22,802 nucleotides of DNA from Coprinopsis marcescibilis (Eukaryota; Basidiomycota; Agaricomycetes; Agaricales; Psathyrellaceae). Location: positions 1 through 22,802 of the forward strand of contig ML210477.1 of assembly GCA_004369085.1 (NCBI GenBank), written 5' to 3'. The stretch's first letter is position 1, and every line of letters begins with the position of its first letter. A program made the translations under genes and the position numbers. The notes under the pieces are model-generated. The model was not told where the DNA came from. It did no database searches and saw nothing but the letters and a program-made list of their open reading frames with translations. Of this stretch, positions 8,221 to 17,833 are shown piece by piece.

Positions 8221-10268
8221 CTACCAATCATCTTCACCACTCCGATGCCCTTCCCGTCGACTGTCACTTGGTGAGTGGATAACCTTTCTTGCTGACATAT
8301 CAAAGCTTTCATCCACGCCAGTATTCCACGATGAGCTCAGCTCCGTAGGCTGAACCGACTGCCTGGTGGTGAATTTTGCCGTGGTGGATGAATGGGTTCC
8401 ACCATTTGTTGATGTCTTACTCGTGAATGTCGTTCCAGTTTGCGGCTCAAGCATCCCACGAATGTTAAGGAGAAGTCTGCCAAGGATTGAGCACGCATGA
8501 GCTATAGTTGAAGACCACGGAAAGACGTGAAATCACATACCTGGAACAAATCGTCGCTTGGAGACATTTCAACAATCTGCGCAGAGAAATATCAATACCC
8601 TACAGTAATCCTAGAAATCCGGAAACGCGTACCCAACTGCCAAATACGACGCAAAAGGATCGAAAATCCAGATGAAAAAGTTGAACAGGGATACACCTAC
8701 GGTCGCGATCAACAAAATGTCAAAACGTGGACAATAACAAATTGCTAACGCACATATTATAACTGGTTATCAAAAATCAAGGACAACATGGTCACGTTAG
8801 CCCTTAACCCTACCCCGAATGCGATCTGCAGGGCCCCAGGCACTCACTGATGTAGTACACCAATCCTAATATGCGTTTATTAACGGGGGCTGTAGTCGGT
8901 GATTAGTGAGGGACATACCGTCTCGGAAAAGCATGGAGACTAGTCTGGTTGTCTGGTTGTTCCTGGCAATGCGATCTACAGCGTGTTTGATTAGCTCAGG
9001 GTTGGCCGATTGGGGGTGATATTTCACTTACAGGAAGTATACGATTTCCTGGCTGTGAGTGCGAAGACCACTACTCCGGAGATTAACACATCAATCAGAA
9101 ATTGAGTTGCTTTACTCACGAGTCTCAAACAGCATAAATGGTATCCAAAAAGCGATTAGGAGAGGCCGACAAACGGGGCTTGTGCAACCAGATAGGCACC
9201 CCACCAATCCAAGTGTACTTGCGGGGACAACTGTGCGATCAGAAAATATTAGACAACACGTTGCGACTTGTCCACAGCGGTGACTGATATGTGTTGGCAA
9301 CAAAATACTCACACGTCAAATAGTTCAGTACAATGAGAAAGCACGTCGCCATATTGATTATGGATATCTGTATTCCACACAATAAGCCACATAAAGGAGT
9401 GCAGGGAAGGAAACGAAACTCACGATGCCTAACGCACATAGAGCGTAGAGTAGCTTTTGATTTTGGTACAAAGCGTGAGTTCGCATAATAAGCACCGCTA
9501 TATTCGGTCAAAACCCCCCGCATGAGGTCAGTGCAAGAAAGAAAACACACCTTCGACGACAGCAATGGCGGCAAAATCAAGTATCGTTGACGACAGTTCA
9601 TAGTTCTTGCAGCTTTAAAAAGCGGTGTCAGCACACAAATCTATGCCAGGCGAGGAAGGGCGCGAATACAACTATCGGTCAAGCAGAATACCTGAGTTAG
9701 TCGACGTTCCTACGGAAGAACGGAGGGCTCACTTTAACGTCCGGATTGAATCTGAATTGAGCTGAGCTTCTCGTGAGATGAGGCTCTCATCCACCTGATA
9801 GCACCACTTACCGGCTAAATCCAAGAAGAAAATGACCGGAGGTAGGTAACGATTCTGGAGAACGAGGTCAATAAAGCTTGTCAACACCCTGGATCTCCGA
9901 AATAATTCACATACGATGAAGAAAAGAGAAGTTCCCAGAGTCTTTTTGGCCTGCCAAACGGTCGCGACCTGCATTCACATTTCGCAAAAGGTTAATATTC
10001 GCGAGAATGTACAGACTTAGCACCGATTTTTGATGCTCCAACTCACTTCTTTCTCGAAGGTCAGACTAATGTCGTAGAATAGCAAGGTAGCCGACGCGAC
10101 TATCACACATTCAGATTAGTACTCTGGCTCAGGTTTGAACCAACACCGCCCACCATATGCATACTGGGGAAGATAAGTTTTGGTCATTTCTAGGGCGCAA
10201 ATTCAAGCGGTACTCACTTTAGTAGCCACAACATTGGCAGTAATAACCGAGGGATCGACTGGCGCCAT
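8221..10268 (-). CDS. DUF6533-type multi-pass membrane protein
   Basis: Minus-strand gene of about 17 small exons, best model about 337 residues: 10268-10218, 10163-10154, 10099-10047, 9968-9915, 9854-9812, 9751-9733 (tentative), 9612-9551, 9497-9424, 9367-9313, 9230-9120, 9073-9032, 8975-8919, 8865-8848, 8762-8754, 8696-8633, 8576-8541, 8476-8221. The N-terminus shows the DUF6533 pattern: YAYVASATLLFYDISLTFEK, then a Trp-x-x-Lys-Lys segment and NRYLPP, followed by several hydrophobic stretches (ILDFAAIAVVEAVLIMRTHALY, SIINMATCFLIVLNYLTF, GLVYYIIIICVSLFN) and the late SRLLLNIRGM motif. The tail (about 77 residues) is hydrophilic, Ser/Thr-rich and likely cytosolic. The family is common in Agaricomycetes and of unknown function; a seven-helix fold is often predicted. 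Uncertain points: the 19-nt exon 9751-9733 was chosen because it is the option found that restores phase, and 8753-8697 could be exon (making 356 residues) or intron (preferred, 57 nt with GTGCGT donor). Confidence 0.7.
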
Positions 10269-11155
10269 AGAGCCTACACTGATATGCACATAAGGGAAGA
10301 AGGGAAAAATCTCGACAGACTAAAAGCGTCGAAACCTTTAAGAGTACAACCAAGGCATGAGAACTCGACTGAATAGGGATTGCAAGCAGCGGCCATTAGG
10401 TGGGCCTCTCGGTTGCGACTGAGAATAGCTGAGAATGTACCTACCCGGTAAAGTCGTGTGAAGGCCACCTGCCCCTGACATGCCGAGGCCATTGACGGAA
10501 AGGCTTTGGCCCGGAGTGGTGCCAAATTAACCGCGGCCTCAACCGCGGTCATTCATAACGATCATGCTTTGGGCAGTGGCGCCCAAAAGGCAAGCGCCGA
10601 CTCGAGCCATCAACGAAGTTCAGGTGGGGTTTCATTTCCCAGGCCTTTCCAGGCCCCGTTCGGTAAGGTATGCTCAGGTAAAATGTACCGCTCACGATAA
10701 CAAGGAACGGCACGGTTATTGATAATCATGTCCTTTCATCATGGACATGAGCGCTCGAGTCGGCAATGACCAAACCAAATGACAAAGGATGTCTACAGTA
10801 TGTCGAATGGGGTGGTGCAACACAGCCAATGCAACCCGACCGAAGCTGTACTAAAGAACTTAGCGTCTGTCAAGGGATAAAGAAACTGAATATGACTTGT
10901 CGAGGGTGCCAGGAAGTGTCGGTCGGGAGAATCATGTGCGAGAAGTTAGAACCCTTCATTAGTGTTCTCGAAATCGAGGAATCCTCGGTGACTTCTTCGT
11001 GTCTTGGCATTCACAGGAATTGAAATGTTAATAGTCTGACGAGATGATGGCAGAAATAGACAACATGTCTGATTTCTGATTCACCCTTCTAGGCATTCAG
11101 TATGAGTCCTTCGAGTTAGGTTTGGCTGCGTCGGGATCGGATGTATTGGCCTTCA
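10269..11155. other. Gene-free interval with small repeats
   Basis: About 890 nt without a supported gene. A minus-strand open frame (10274-10552) begins at an ATG but has no family pattern and lies in the expected promoter of the DUF6533-like gene. AACCGCGG occurs twice within 20 nt (10529-10536 and 10541-10548). TCATGTCC (10726-10733) and GGACATGA (10743-10750) form an 8-bp inverted repeat with a 9-nt loop. The right end should hold the 3' untranslated region of the aldolase gene. Confidence 0.4.
10726..10750. repeat. Short inverted repeat
   Basis: Perfect 8-bp arms (TCATGTCC and GGACATGA) around a 9-nt loop in a gene-free interval. It could be an operator-like site or chance; nothing nearby decides this. 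Confidence 0.3.
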
Positions 11156-12124
11156 TCAAGGATGCCCCAGCTGAACTGTAGGCCAAATCAGCTCAGGAAC
11201 CTTGGGAAAGATGTAAGAATAGGCGCACGTTCCAATCCTTTCAGCCCCAGCATTAAACATCTGGATACAGTCTTCAAGTGTTCTTACACCACCCGAGGCT
11301 TTTATTTTCACATCTGGGGCTCTGTATTTAGTCGCCAGGCGCAAGAGCTTCACGTCCGCTACTGTAGCACCTCCGCCGCTGAATCCAGTCGAGGTCTTGA
11401 CGAAAGTAGCACCGGCTTCCGTGGAAAGAACAGCAGCAGCTATTTTGCTCTCTTGATCTGGAAGCAAAGCCGTCTCGATGATGACCTTAACGGGAACTGG
11501 ACCGCAAGCATCGATGATCGTTCGGAGATGGTGGTAGACTTCTGAGTAAGATGGCGAAGTTGCTAGAAGTAGGCCGACGGGAATGACAGTGTCGATTTCC
11601 TGTGCGCCGTCAAGTATAGCCTGCCGAGCCTCTCTGACAAACATGTGAGTCAATAGCTGTTTTTTCATCTAAACCGGCTAACACACTGGGATTTGGCAAC
11701 AGCAGAGCCCGCACCAAGCGGAAACCCAACCACGGCACAGGTTATCGTAGAAGACCCCCGCAATTTGCTTGCCACTCTCCGGACATAAAGTCCGTTCACA
11801 CAACATGACTGGGGGTTCCGATTATAATCAGCCATCGATTAGAAAGCCTCGAAAATGAGCGACTCTGACCTTGAAGTGATGCCGAATGGCTTCGTCGCAT
11901 AATTTGTCCACATGGTCCGGTGTAGCATCTGGCTTCAGCAGAGTGTGGTCAATAGAAAGCGGGAATCGAGGATCTTGAGCGTTAGATACGCTCGACAGGG
12001 GCGCAAGTTCCGGTGAGAGGTCGCTATTTAGTTCTGGGATGGTTGTTGCAATTTTGAGTTGAATAAAAGACCCCCATGCTTCATCACTCCACTGAGACTG
12101 CAGGCCCTGTAGTTCTGGGGCCAT
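11156..12124 (-). CDS. deoC: Deoxyribose-phosphate aldolase (EC 4.1.2.4)
   Basis: Three exons on the minus strand, 12124-11870, 11808-11687, 11633-11156, coding for 284 residues (introns of 61 and 53 nt, phases closed). The enzyme cleaves 2-deoxy-D-ribose 5-phosphate to glyceraldehyde 3-phosphate and acetaldehyde, the last step in breaking down deoxynucleosides, in the cytosol. Visible family motifs: IDHTLLKPDAT (about 58-68), FKSCCVNGLYV, VVGFPLGAG, GAQEIDTVIPVG with the proton-relay Asp at D140, FVKTSTGFS with the Schiff-base lysine K205, and IKASGGVRT with the second lysine K236. All catalytic residues are present, so the gene looks functional. The first about 55 residues precede the conserved core and extend beyond the bacterial enzyme, similar to the longer N-terminus in eukaryotic forms. 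The start at 12124 is the only in-frame ATG near the top of exon 1; the open frame above it begins at TTG. Confidence 0.93.
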
Positions 12125-13506
12125 TATTATGATAAATTTGGAAGCTGAGGACAACCAAAGGATGTGATGACGGTGGCAAGTCAAAGCTCAGCTGAAAATA
12201 GGGGCTGGCGACGATCATGTTCTCCCCACGAGGCTCGCAGAGGCGGAACCGGAAATATGTTCCCAGGGTCCTTGAATCGTTCCATCCAACTGGTTGTGTT
12301 GGACAGACCGCATCTCAGCGACGTTCATCTATTTTCGCATCTTCCAGTGATAATGATCTTCCTCTGTGTTATACTTGAAGCTCTTCGTCTACTCGTAAGC
12401 CTTAGTGTCGCGTGCTGGCATAAGAACGTGAAACTACCCGCGGCATAATTTGTACCACCGTGCAAGTCTTTTGTGAGGTTTATCCTCGGGAAATCTCGGT
12501 GTTACCTAGAAGGCCTGGGTGGAAGCAGGGGTGACGGATTTGGTGTGTGTTTCTTTCTCTTTTGCGACTTCTCATTCGTTGTCGACATGCGGGGATGACT
12601 TGGCTGGACACGTTTCTTCAGAATCCATTCAAATCGGGTTGATTAACCATTTTTTGGGCACTTTTTGCTGCAGACATAGGATACCAAGGACCACCTGACT
12701 TGAATATTTTGTATGCGGTCGAGTGTAGCATATGGTCTCTGGGCCAGGTGGTTGCATCTGGTGGGGAAAGGTATATGGTCTATCTTGCTCGAATGCCCCA
12801 CGTTGGACAACGTCGGCCTACATTGGGTCACGTTTGTCCTGGATGGGTCGGACAGCAACCGATTTCCCCTTTAACAATGCCCTGCCCTGATAAGGACCTC
12901 GCACATCGTGCTGCATCGAAGTATAATCGCTTCTTGACAATAATTGACAGAACTAGCCATGCAGTAAGAAGAGATTTAGCATCTTGGTTGGTTAGTTTCT
13001 GTTCGTTTTAAACACTCACTAACTCGATCTCTACCACGTACTTCACACAATGTTCAAGATTCTCATTGTTACGCCATGTGGCAGGAACGGCATTGACGTT
13101 TTCTAATCTTGGCAACTTCCTCAACATCGAAAACTACTCCAACGGGCTGGCATTGGTTTGCACGATCGACGGTGTGTTGCATGGCTTGCTTCCTTCTTCG
13201 CGTCATGAGACCCTCTCACCATATGCAACTGTCATTAGCCTCAAGCGCCATGGGAACTCAATTCAAGTCATCGGATGCACTTCAGATGAGGTGATTGGCG
13301 CTCACAGCAAAACATACTCTTGATCATTCTTCGAACCAATTTCTTGGAGGCCGCTTCGCTTCGAGCATCAGTGATCTATCCCCATCCATCTACGTCACGG
13401 TTCGCACAGAAACCCCTTTAAAAGGGCAGGAGAAACGGACCATAGATCCCAAGGGACATCTTTTCCTTGCGCGACTGCCATCTTCAGAGAGAGCTCACGA
13501 ATCACG
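12125..13506. other. Long interval without a supported gene
   Basis: About 1.4 kb between the divergent aldolase and lipase 1 genes. Plus-strand frames at 12700-13011 and 13066-13323 are open but start without ATG and show no family motif. The second has plausible codon texture (for example NLGNFLNIENYSNGL) and might be a fragment of an unknown gene. The two ends should be promoters for the flanking genes. Confidence 0.35.
13417..13423 (+). promoter_or_regulatory. Possible TATA box of lipase 1
   Basis: TTTAAAA inside the near-symmetric CCCCTTTAAAAGGG lies 84 nt before the lipase 1 ATG, a usual distance for a fungal TATA element with a short leader. Called by sequence and position only. Confidence 0.35.
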
Positions 13507-14858
13507 ATGCGATCATTCTTCTCCATCCTTTCCCTTTCCCTGCTCTCTCTGGTTGGCTTCTCTGCCGCAGCCCCGACCCTTGAGGCGCGCCAAGGCGTCT
13601 CGACACTGACCACTGCTCAGGTCGCTAGCTACAAGCCTTACACTTACTACGCTAGTGCCGCCTACTGCGCACCAGCAAACACCCGGGCCTGGAACTGTGG
13701 CAGTAAGCATTTACCTCTCCATGATATGCTCACCGAATACTGACTATCATAACAGGAGCGTGCAATGGAAACCCTGGCTTCCAGCCCATCGCCTCTGGTG
13801 GTGATGGTGCAGCAACCCAGTACTGGTATGTTGGTTACGATCCCAACCTGAAGGTGAGCTAGCTTTCATGAAGTTTGTTTTATTATTGATCTCCTGTAAT
13901 ATAACCTTTCAGACCATCGTTGTTGCTCATCAGGTACGCTTTAGCCCCTCACCCATGTTCACTAGCAACACTCATTGGCCCTCTCCTTCATATAGGGCAC
14001 AGATGCGTCCAAGATGTAAGTACTTTTCTGAGGTCACTGGCTATGCAGCTCACTACTAACATGTCATAATCAGCTTCCCTATCGTCACCAACGCTCAGTT
14101 CGCTTTGACTTCGCTGAGCGCCTCCCTGTTCCCCGGAGTGAGCTCATCCGTGAAGACCCACGATGGGTTCAATGAAGCACACGCAAGGTCAATCTGATAT
14201 CATAAATGCTCATCATCTATGACTGATCGCCATATTACTACTCGTTTAGATCGGCCAACGCTATTTTGTCTGCTGTTCGCACTGGCTTGTCCCAACACGG
14301 CGTCACCAGCGTCACCGTTGTCGGCCACTCCCTCGGTTAGTTCCATATCATATACCTACCTGTCCCTGTATCTCAGTTCTTCGATCAGGTGGTGCACTTG
14401 CTGTGATTGGCACTCTCCATTTGTCAGTCAATCTCCCCGCCGGTACCCGTTTCCGCACTGTTACATACGCCATGCCCCGAGTAAGTTGATATTTCCCCTC
14501 GTCAAAGCATCCTGTCAACTAATTATCGTCGAAGGTCGGAAATGACGCCTTTGTCAACCTTGTCAACTCCAAGTCGACCTTGAATCGCATTAACAACAAG
14601 TAAGCTCCACCAGCACTTTCCGTAGGTTTAATGCTGATAGGAGACAGGGACGACATCGTTCCCATCGTTCCTGGACGGTTCCTCGACTTCTCTCACACCG
14701 CCGGCGAAATCCATATCGTCAATAACAACAACTGGATCAGCTGCCCCGGAACCGACAACACCAACTCTCAGTGTACCATCGGTTACGTCCCCAATGTGCT
14801 GGCCGGCACCCTCAACGACCACAGCGGTCCCTTCGATGGCCTCAACATTGGATGCTAA
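13507..14858 (+). CDS. Secreted class 3 lipase (lipase 1)
   Basis: Nine exons on the plus strand: 13507-13702, 13756-13853, 13913-13933, 13996-14015, 14074-14187, 14250-14335, 14389-14480, 14535-14599, 14648-14858. They encode 300 residues with closed phases. Residues 1-22 form a signal peptide (FFSILSLSLLSLVGFSAAA), followed by a short stretch ending LEARQ that may be a propeptide. The alpha/beta-hydrolase core follows, with VVAHQGTD near the oxyanion strand, the nucleophile elbow GHSLGG (Ser177), the acid in NNKDDIVP (Asp233) and the catalytic His in NDHSGPFDG (about H289). The length is normal for fungal secreted lipase_3 enzymes. It should hydrolyse acylglycerol or other carboxylic ester bonds outside the cell; feruloyl esterase activity is also known in this family and cannot be told apart here. 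It is paralogous to lipase 2 at 20777-22235: exons of 98, 114, 86 and 65 nt are identical in length in both. A 13-nt direct repeat flanks the coding region. Confidence 0.93.
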
Positions 14859-15168
14859 TCAGCCTATGGCTGAGACGAATCTCACGAATCACGTTTGCGA
14901 AAAGATCAATTGTACAAGATTAGAAGCATGAAAACCATATCACGAGATATGGGTTGTTGTAAATATTATCAGCACTACGCCTGGATTATGATGTGGCGAG
15001 ACCACGAATGTAGATTTGCTCATGTAGTTTCCTATGTTTACATGAATGCAATGCACACTGTTAGGATTCCAAAACGACCTCGCCATCCTCCAACTTGATG
15101 TTTTCAGCTACGGATGCAAGAAAAAACATATCCATATTTATATTTGCAGGTGGCGTTTGCAGCATAGT
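14859..15168. other. Lipase 1 downstream region
   Basis: No gene. Just after the lipase 1 stop, TCAGCC (14859-14864) and GGCTGA (14868-14873) form a small hairpin with a 3-nt loop. The rest is A/T-rich, and about 15130-15168 shows weaker similarity to the region just past the F-box 2 stop (about 17785-17833), as the downstream part of a duplicated segment. Confidence 0.4.
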
Positions 15169-15270
15169 CTACTTCTCGGCTTTCAGAACAGAGAATATGG
15201 ATCGCTGGTGGGGGTCGTGAAGCTGAGTTTTGGTTTCCTCGCTGCTTATGGGTGTTTCTTAATATTAACT
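15169..15270 (-). pseudogene. Decayed 3' fragment of an F-box 2 paralog
   Basis: Read on the minus strand, this segment matches the C-terminal end of the F-box 2 gene (19501..17834). Positions 15183-15244 match 17845-17906 at 57 of 62 bases. The encoded ends align as TQLHDPHQRSIFSVLKAEK-stop here versus AQLHDLHQRSIFSVLRIE-stop in F-box 2. Further upstream in the fragment, indels shift the frame (the stretch equal to IRNSYVSEE) and similarity is lost by about 15270. No F-box or start codon remains. I call it a remnant of a duplicated gene rather than a functional gene. Confidence 0.75.
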
Positions 15271-15590
15271 CACTCGTTGGGACCACGAGATGATGGGATA
15301 CGATCTATCCTTGAACAATATGAACCCTAACCCTAACGCAGGGTTGAGTTTGCAGAGGGTTTGCTTGAACGATTGATGTCCCTTATCCTCCTTCGACCAT
15401 AATCCATGATGCTTATCGACCTCTTATCGTGAATTGGGAACGAAAAAGCGATGATCTCCTAGACTGCGACTGTCCCGCAATCAACTCTCATCGGTTCAAA
15501 AGCCTCCAGAGTCATTGTCAGGTCATAGCCTTCCCCCACGGCACCGCATTGACAAAAATACGGAAATACAAAAGTCGACAGGACTCGAGG
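15271..15590. other. F-box 1 upstream region
   Basis: About 320 nt before the F-box 1 ATG. It holds a short telomere-like tract (AACCCTAACCCTAA, 15323-15336) and the presumed promoter and leader of F-box 1. The reading frame of F-box 1 stays open upward to 15429 but begins there at GTG, so this part is treated as leader. Confidence 0.4.
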
Positions 15591-17347
15591 ATGACCTTCA
15601 GCATGACAATGGAACAGACAGAATCCACGACTGCAGCTCTAACCAGCCTCCCTACAGAACTTTTGCTCTTTGTTTTCTCCTTCCTCGACGACACCTCCCT
15701 GGTTGAGCTGGGAAACACGTGCCGTTTCCTCAATACCGAAGCTCTTACAGCCTTCCTCAAGCGCACAGGTCACTTCAAGTTTGGGGATGAAAGAAGGCCA
15801 GAACAACGCCTGTCTTACTCTGCAGATCTTTCACCAGACATTCTTACTGCCTTGCGCTGTGCAATTTTTGCTAAATCCATCACTCAAATTACCTACAGGA
15901 TTCCGGGAACAACACTCCAGAGGGTAGTACAAGATATGCACGACATTCGACGGATAGTGGAACGACAGCCGAAAGTAATGGGAGTCTCGCTCTTCATGTG
16001 GCAGGTCGATAACAAGATCAAGCAGAGCGGTGGTCGCAGCTTTTCGCAGGGGTATCCCATCACCTTGGAGAAATGGTCGAAGATAGCCTGTGAGGCGTTC
16101 ACTGCCATCATTAACAAGGGGTGTGAGTCTCTGGACTTGCAATCTGGGGCGAGGCTGGTAGATCCGCTGTTGTTCCAAGAGCAGAATTGCCCCATCATCT
16201 CCACTCCTTCATCTCAAGGTATTCGCATTTGTTCGCGCTACTGCCTCATATGCTGACTGTATGCGCAGAGTCTCCCGTTACTATCCAAGCCTCCGAACGC
16301 AGCAGAACGAGGAAAATACTATCCAAGATAGCGGCACCATTCACGGTCAAGAAGAAAAGCAAAAGCATCACGGAGCCCACGTCTGTCTCAACGGATACCC
16401 CTCGGCCTGTCGAGCAACTTCGACTCAAGTCCTCATTACGCGAGGCTCAATTGCGGTCCGACATGCTGTTCTCTCCGACGTTCATCTACTGGACAACATC
16501 CCTCCTCCACGCCAGTTCTTCCACACTCACTACGCTCACCATCGAGTGCAAGACTACGCCTGTTCACACCTGGCATGTCCTCTTGCGCTCCGTCCATCTC
16601 ACCCGGCTTCGATTCCTGAAGATCAAAGTCAGTGAGCTCCTGGTGGAAAGAACCCTCGACATTGCCCCAGACGATCTCATCCACTTCCTTTCGTGCCACC
16701 TGAACATCGAAGAAGCAACCCTCTATGGTCTCACACCCGGAACGCCCTCGGATCATCTTCGAGGTCTGAGGATGCCAGCCTTGCGCTCGTTCGTAGCGCA
16801 TCCATGCTACGTTACATGGCTATTAAATCTCCCAGCGGTCCAGCTCCCCCGCCTCGACCGTGTCATCGCTTCCACCGAATACTACACTCGACAGCCCTTC
16901 AATCACACCCTCCTCGACTTTGCTCTCGAGGCCCTCGCGGCTAACCCTCGCCGAATCGTGTTTGGCGTCCGTTTCAAGATCTTTGAGGGGATGTCAGACT
17001 GGATGAATGCGCGATCCAACGGTCCAAATGAGGGCAATCATGTCGTTCATCGGTTAACCACGATCGAACGGCTCGAGGTTGCCCTGTCTTGGTATATGGA
17101 GTTCGATGAGGAGCTATTGAACATCCTGGCGATGTTTGTAAACGCGTTCCCAAGTGCCAGCGAGATAACGTTGACAGAGCTGAATATTGATGTTCAGGTG
17201 TGGGATGCGGACAAGCTGAAGGAGTTCTTTGGAGCTAGGTGTGCGAGGGTTAGGACGCTGAAGGTGAACGACATGCCGATGGTTCATATACAGGGGGATG
17301 GTCCTCCTCTCTCGCGTTCTGCAGCTCCCCAGCCTTCAAGCTGTTAG
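15591..17347 (+). CDS. F-box protein (F-box 1)
   Basis: Two exons, 15591-16218 and 16269-17347 (intron 50 nt, GT-AG), giving about 568 residues. The N-terminal F-box lies at about residues 17-60: LTSLPTELLLFVFSFLDD, then LVELGNTCRFLNTEAL. The rest is a long region with repeating leucine-containing segments (STLTTLTIECK, LTRLRFLKIKVSELL, IERLEVALSWYMEF, ASEITLTELNI), typical of the degenerate LRR-like F-box proteins abundant in Agaricomycetes. A Lys/Ser/Thr-rich insert (about 215-250) follows the intron. F-box proteins hold substrates for SCF ubiquitin ligases through Skp1; the substrate cannot be inferred. The start is MTFSMTMEQ at 15591; the second Met at 15597 plus later ones are alternatives. 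The last 20 residues (after about 17280) are less LRR-like, so a further small intron near the end cannot be excluded. Confidence 0.8.
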
Positions 17348-17833
17348 AGGTGGCCGAAAGCTTGAATGGCATGGTACCCGTCTGCTGGATGGATCACAGA
17401 TAACCACATTGTTTGGGAAAATGATCCAATCTGCAGGCCTCAGAATGAGCTGAGTGTAGTTTGTCCAGTCCATTGTTTGGTCCTTGTTATGCGGTACTGT
17501 CGTTCCTGTTCCAGAAGTCGATCTACGAAGCAAGATTAATTAGTATGTTTCCCTCTTCCTCTGTACCTCACAAATGTGAATGCAAACACTTGTCGAATAT
17601 CTTTCAAGTCGCTTTGTCAGCTGTGCCAAGCCGCGTCGCGTCGCGACGCGTCCGAATCGACGATGTGTGATGTAAAGGTGAAACATAACATAACGCATAA
17701 CTAGTAGTCGGTGTCCCGGGAAACCCGCTACTTCTTTAGTAGCGCAAACACTCATATTTACATTAGGGCAGATGTGGTATACGAAAAGATAAAACTTATT
17801 TACATTTGGTCAGGTAGGCGTACGCATTCTCTA
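17348..17833. other. Convergent intergenic region with palindrome and repeat
   Basis: Shared 3' region of the converging F-box genes. It contains a 14-bp perfect palindrome CGCGTCGCGACGCG (17637-17650) in a CpG-rich patch. Its right end (about 17785-17833) resembles 15130-15168, the other copy of the duplicated segment. No gene is supported. Confidence 0.45.

Noticed and set aside
10274..10552. Minus-strand open frame starting with ATG upstream of the DUF6533-like gene
   Set aside because: No family motif, and the DUF6533-like gene already has a well placed ATG at 10268.
13066..13323. Plus-strand open frame of 85 codons before lipase 1
   Set aside because: No ATG start, no recognised domain, no plausible splice partner. 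Kept only as a remark on the gene-free interval.
15323..15336. Telomere-like CCCTAA repeats
   Set aside because: Only a little over two units, with gene sequence on both sides. Too short to argue for an internal telomere or chromosome end.
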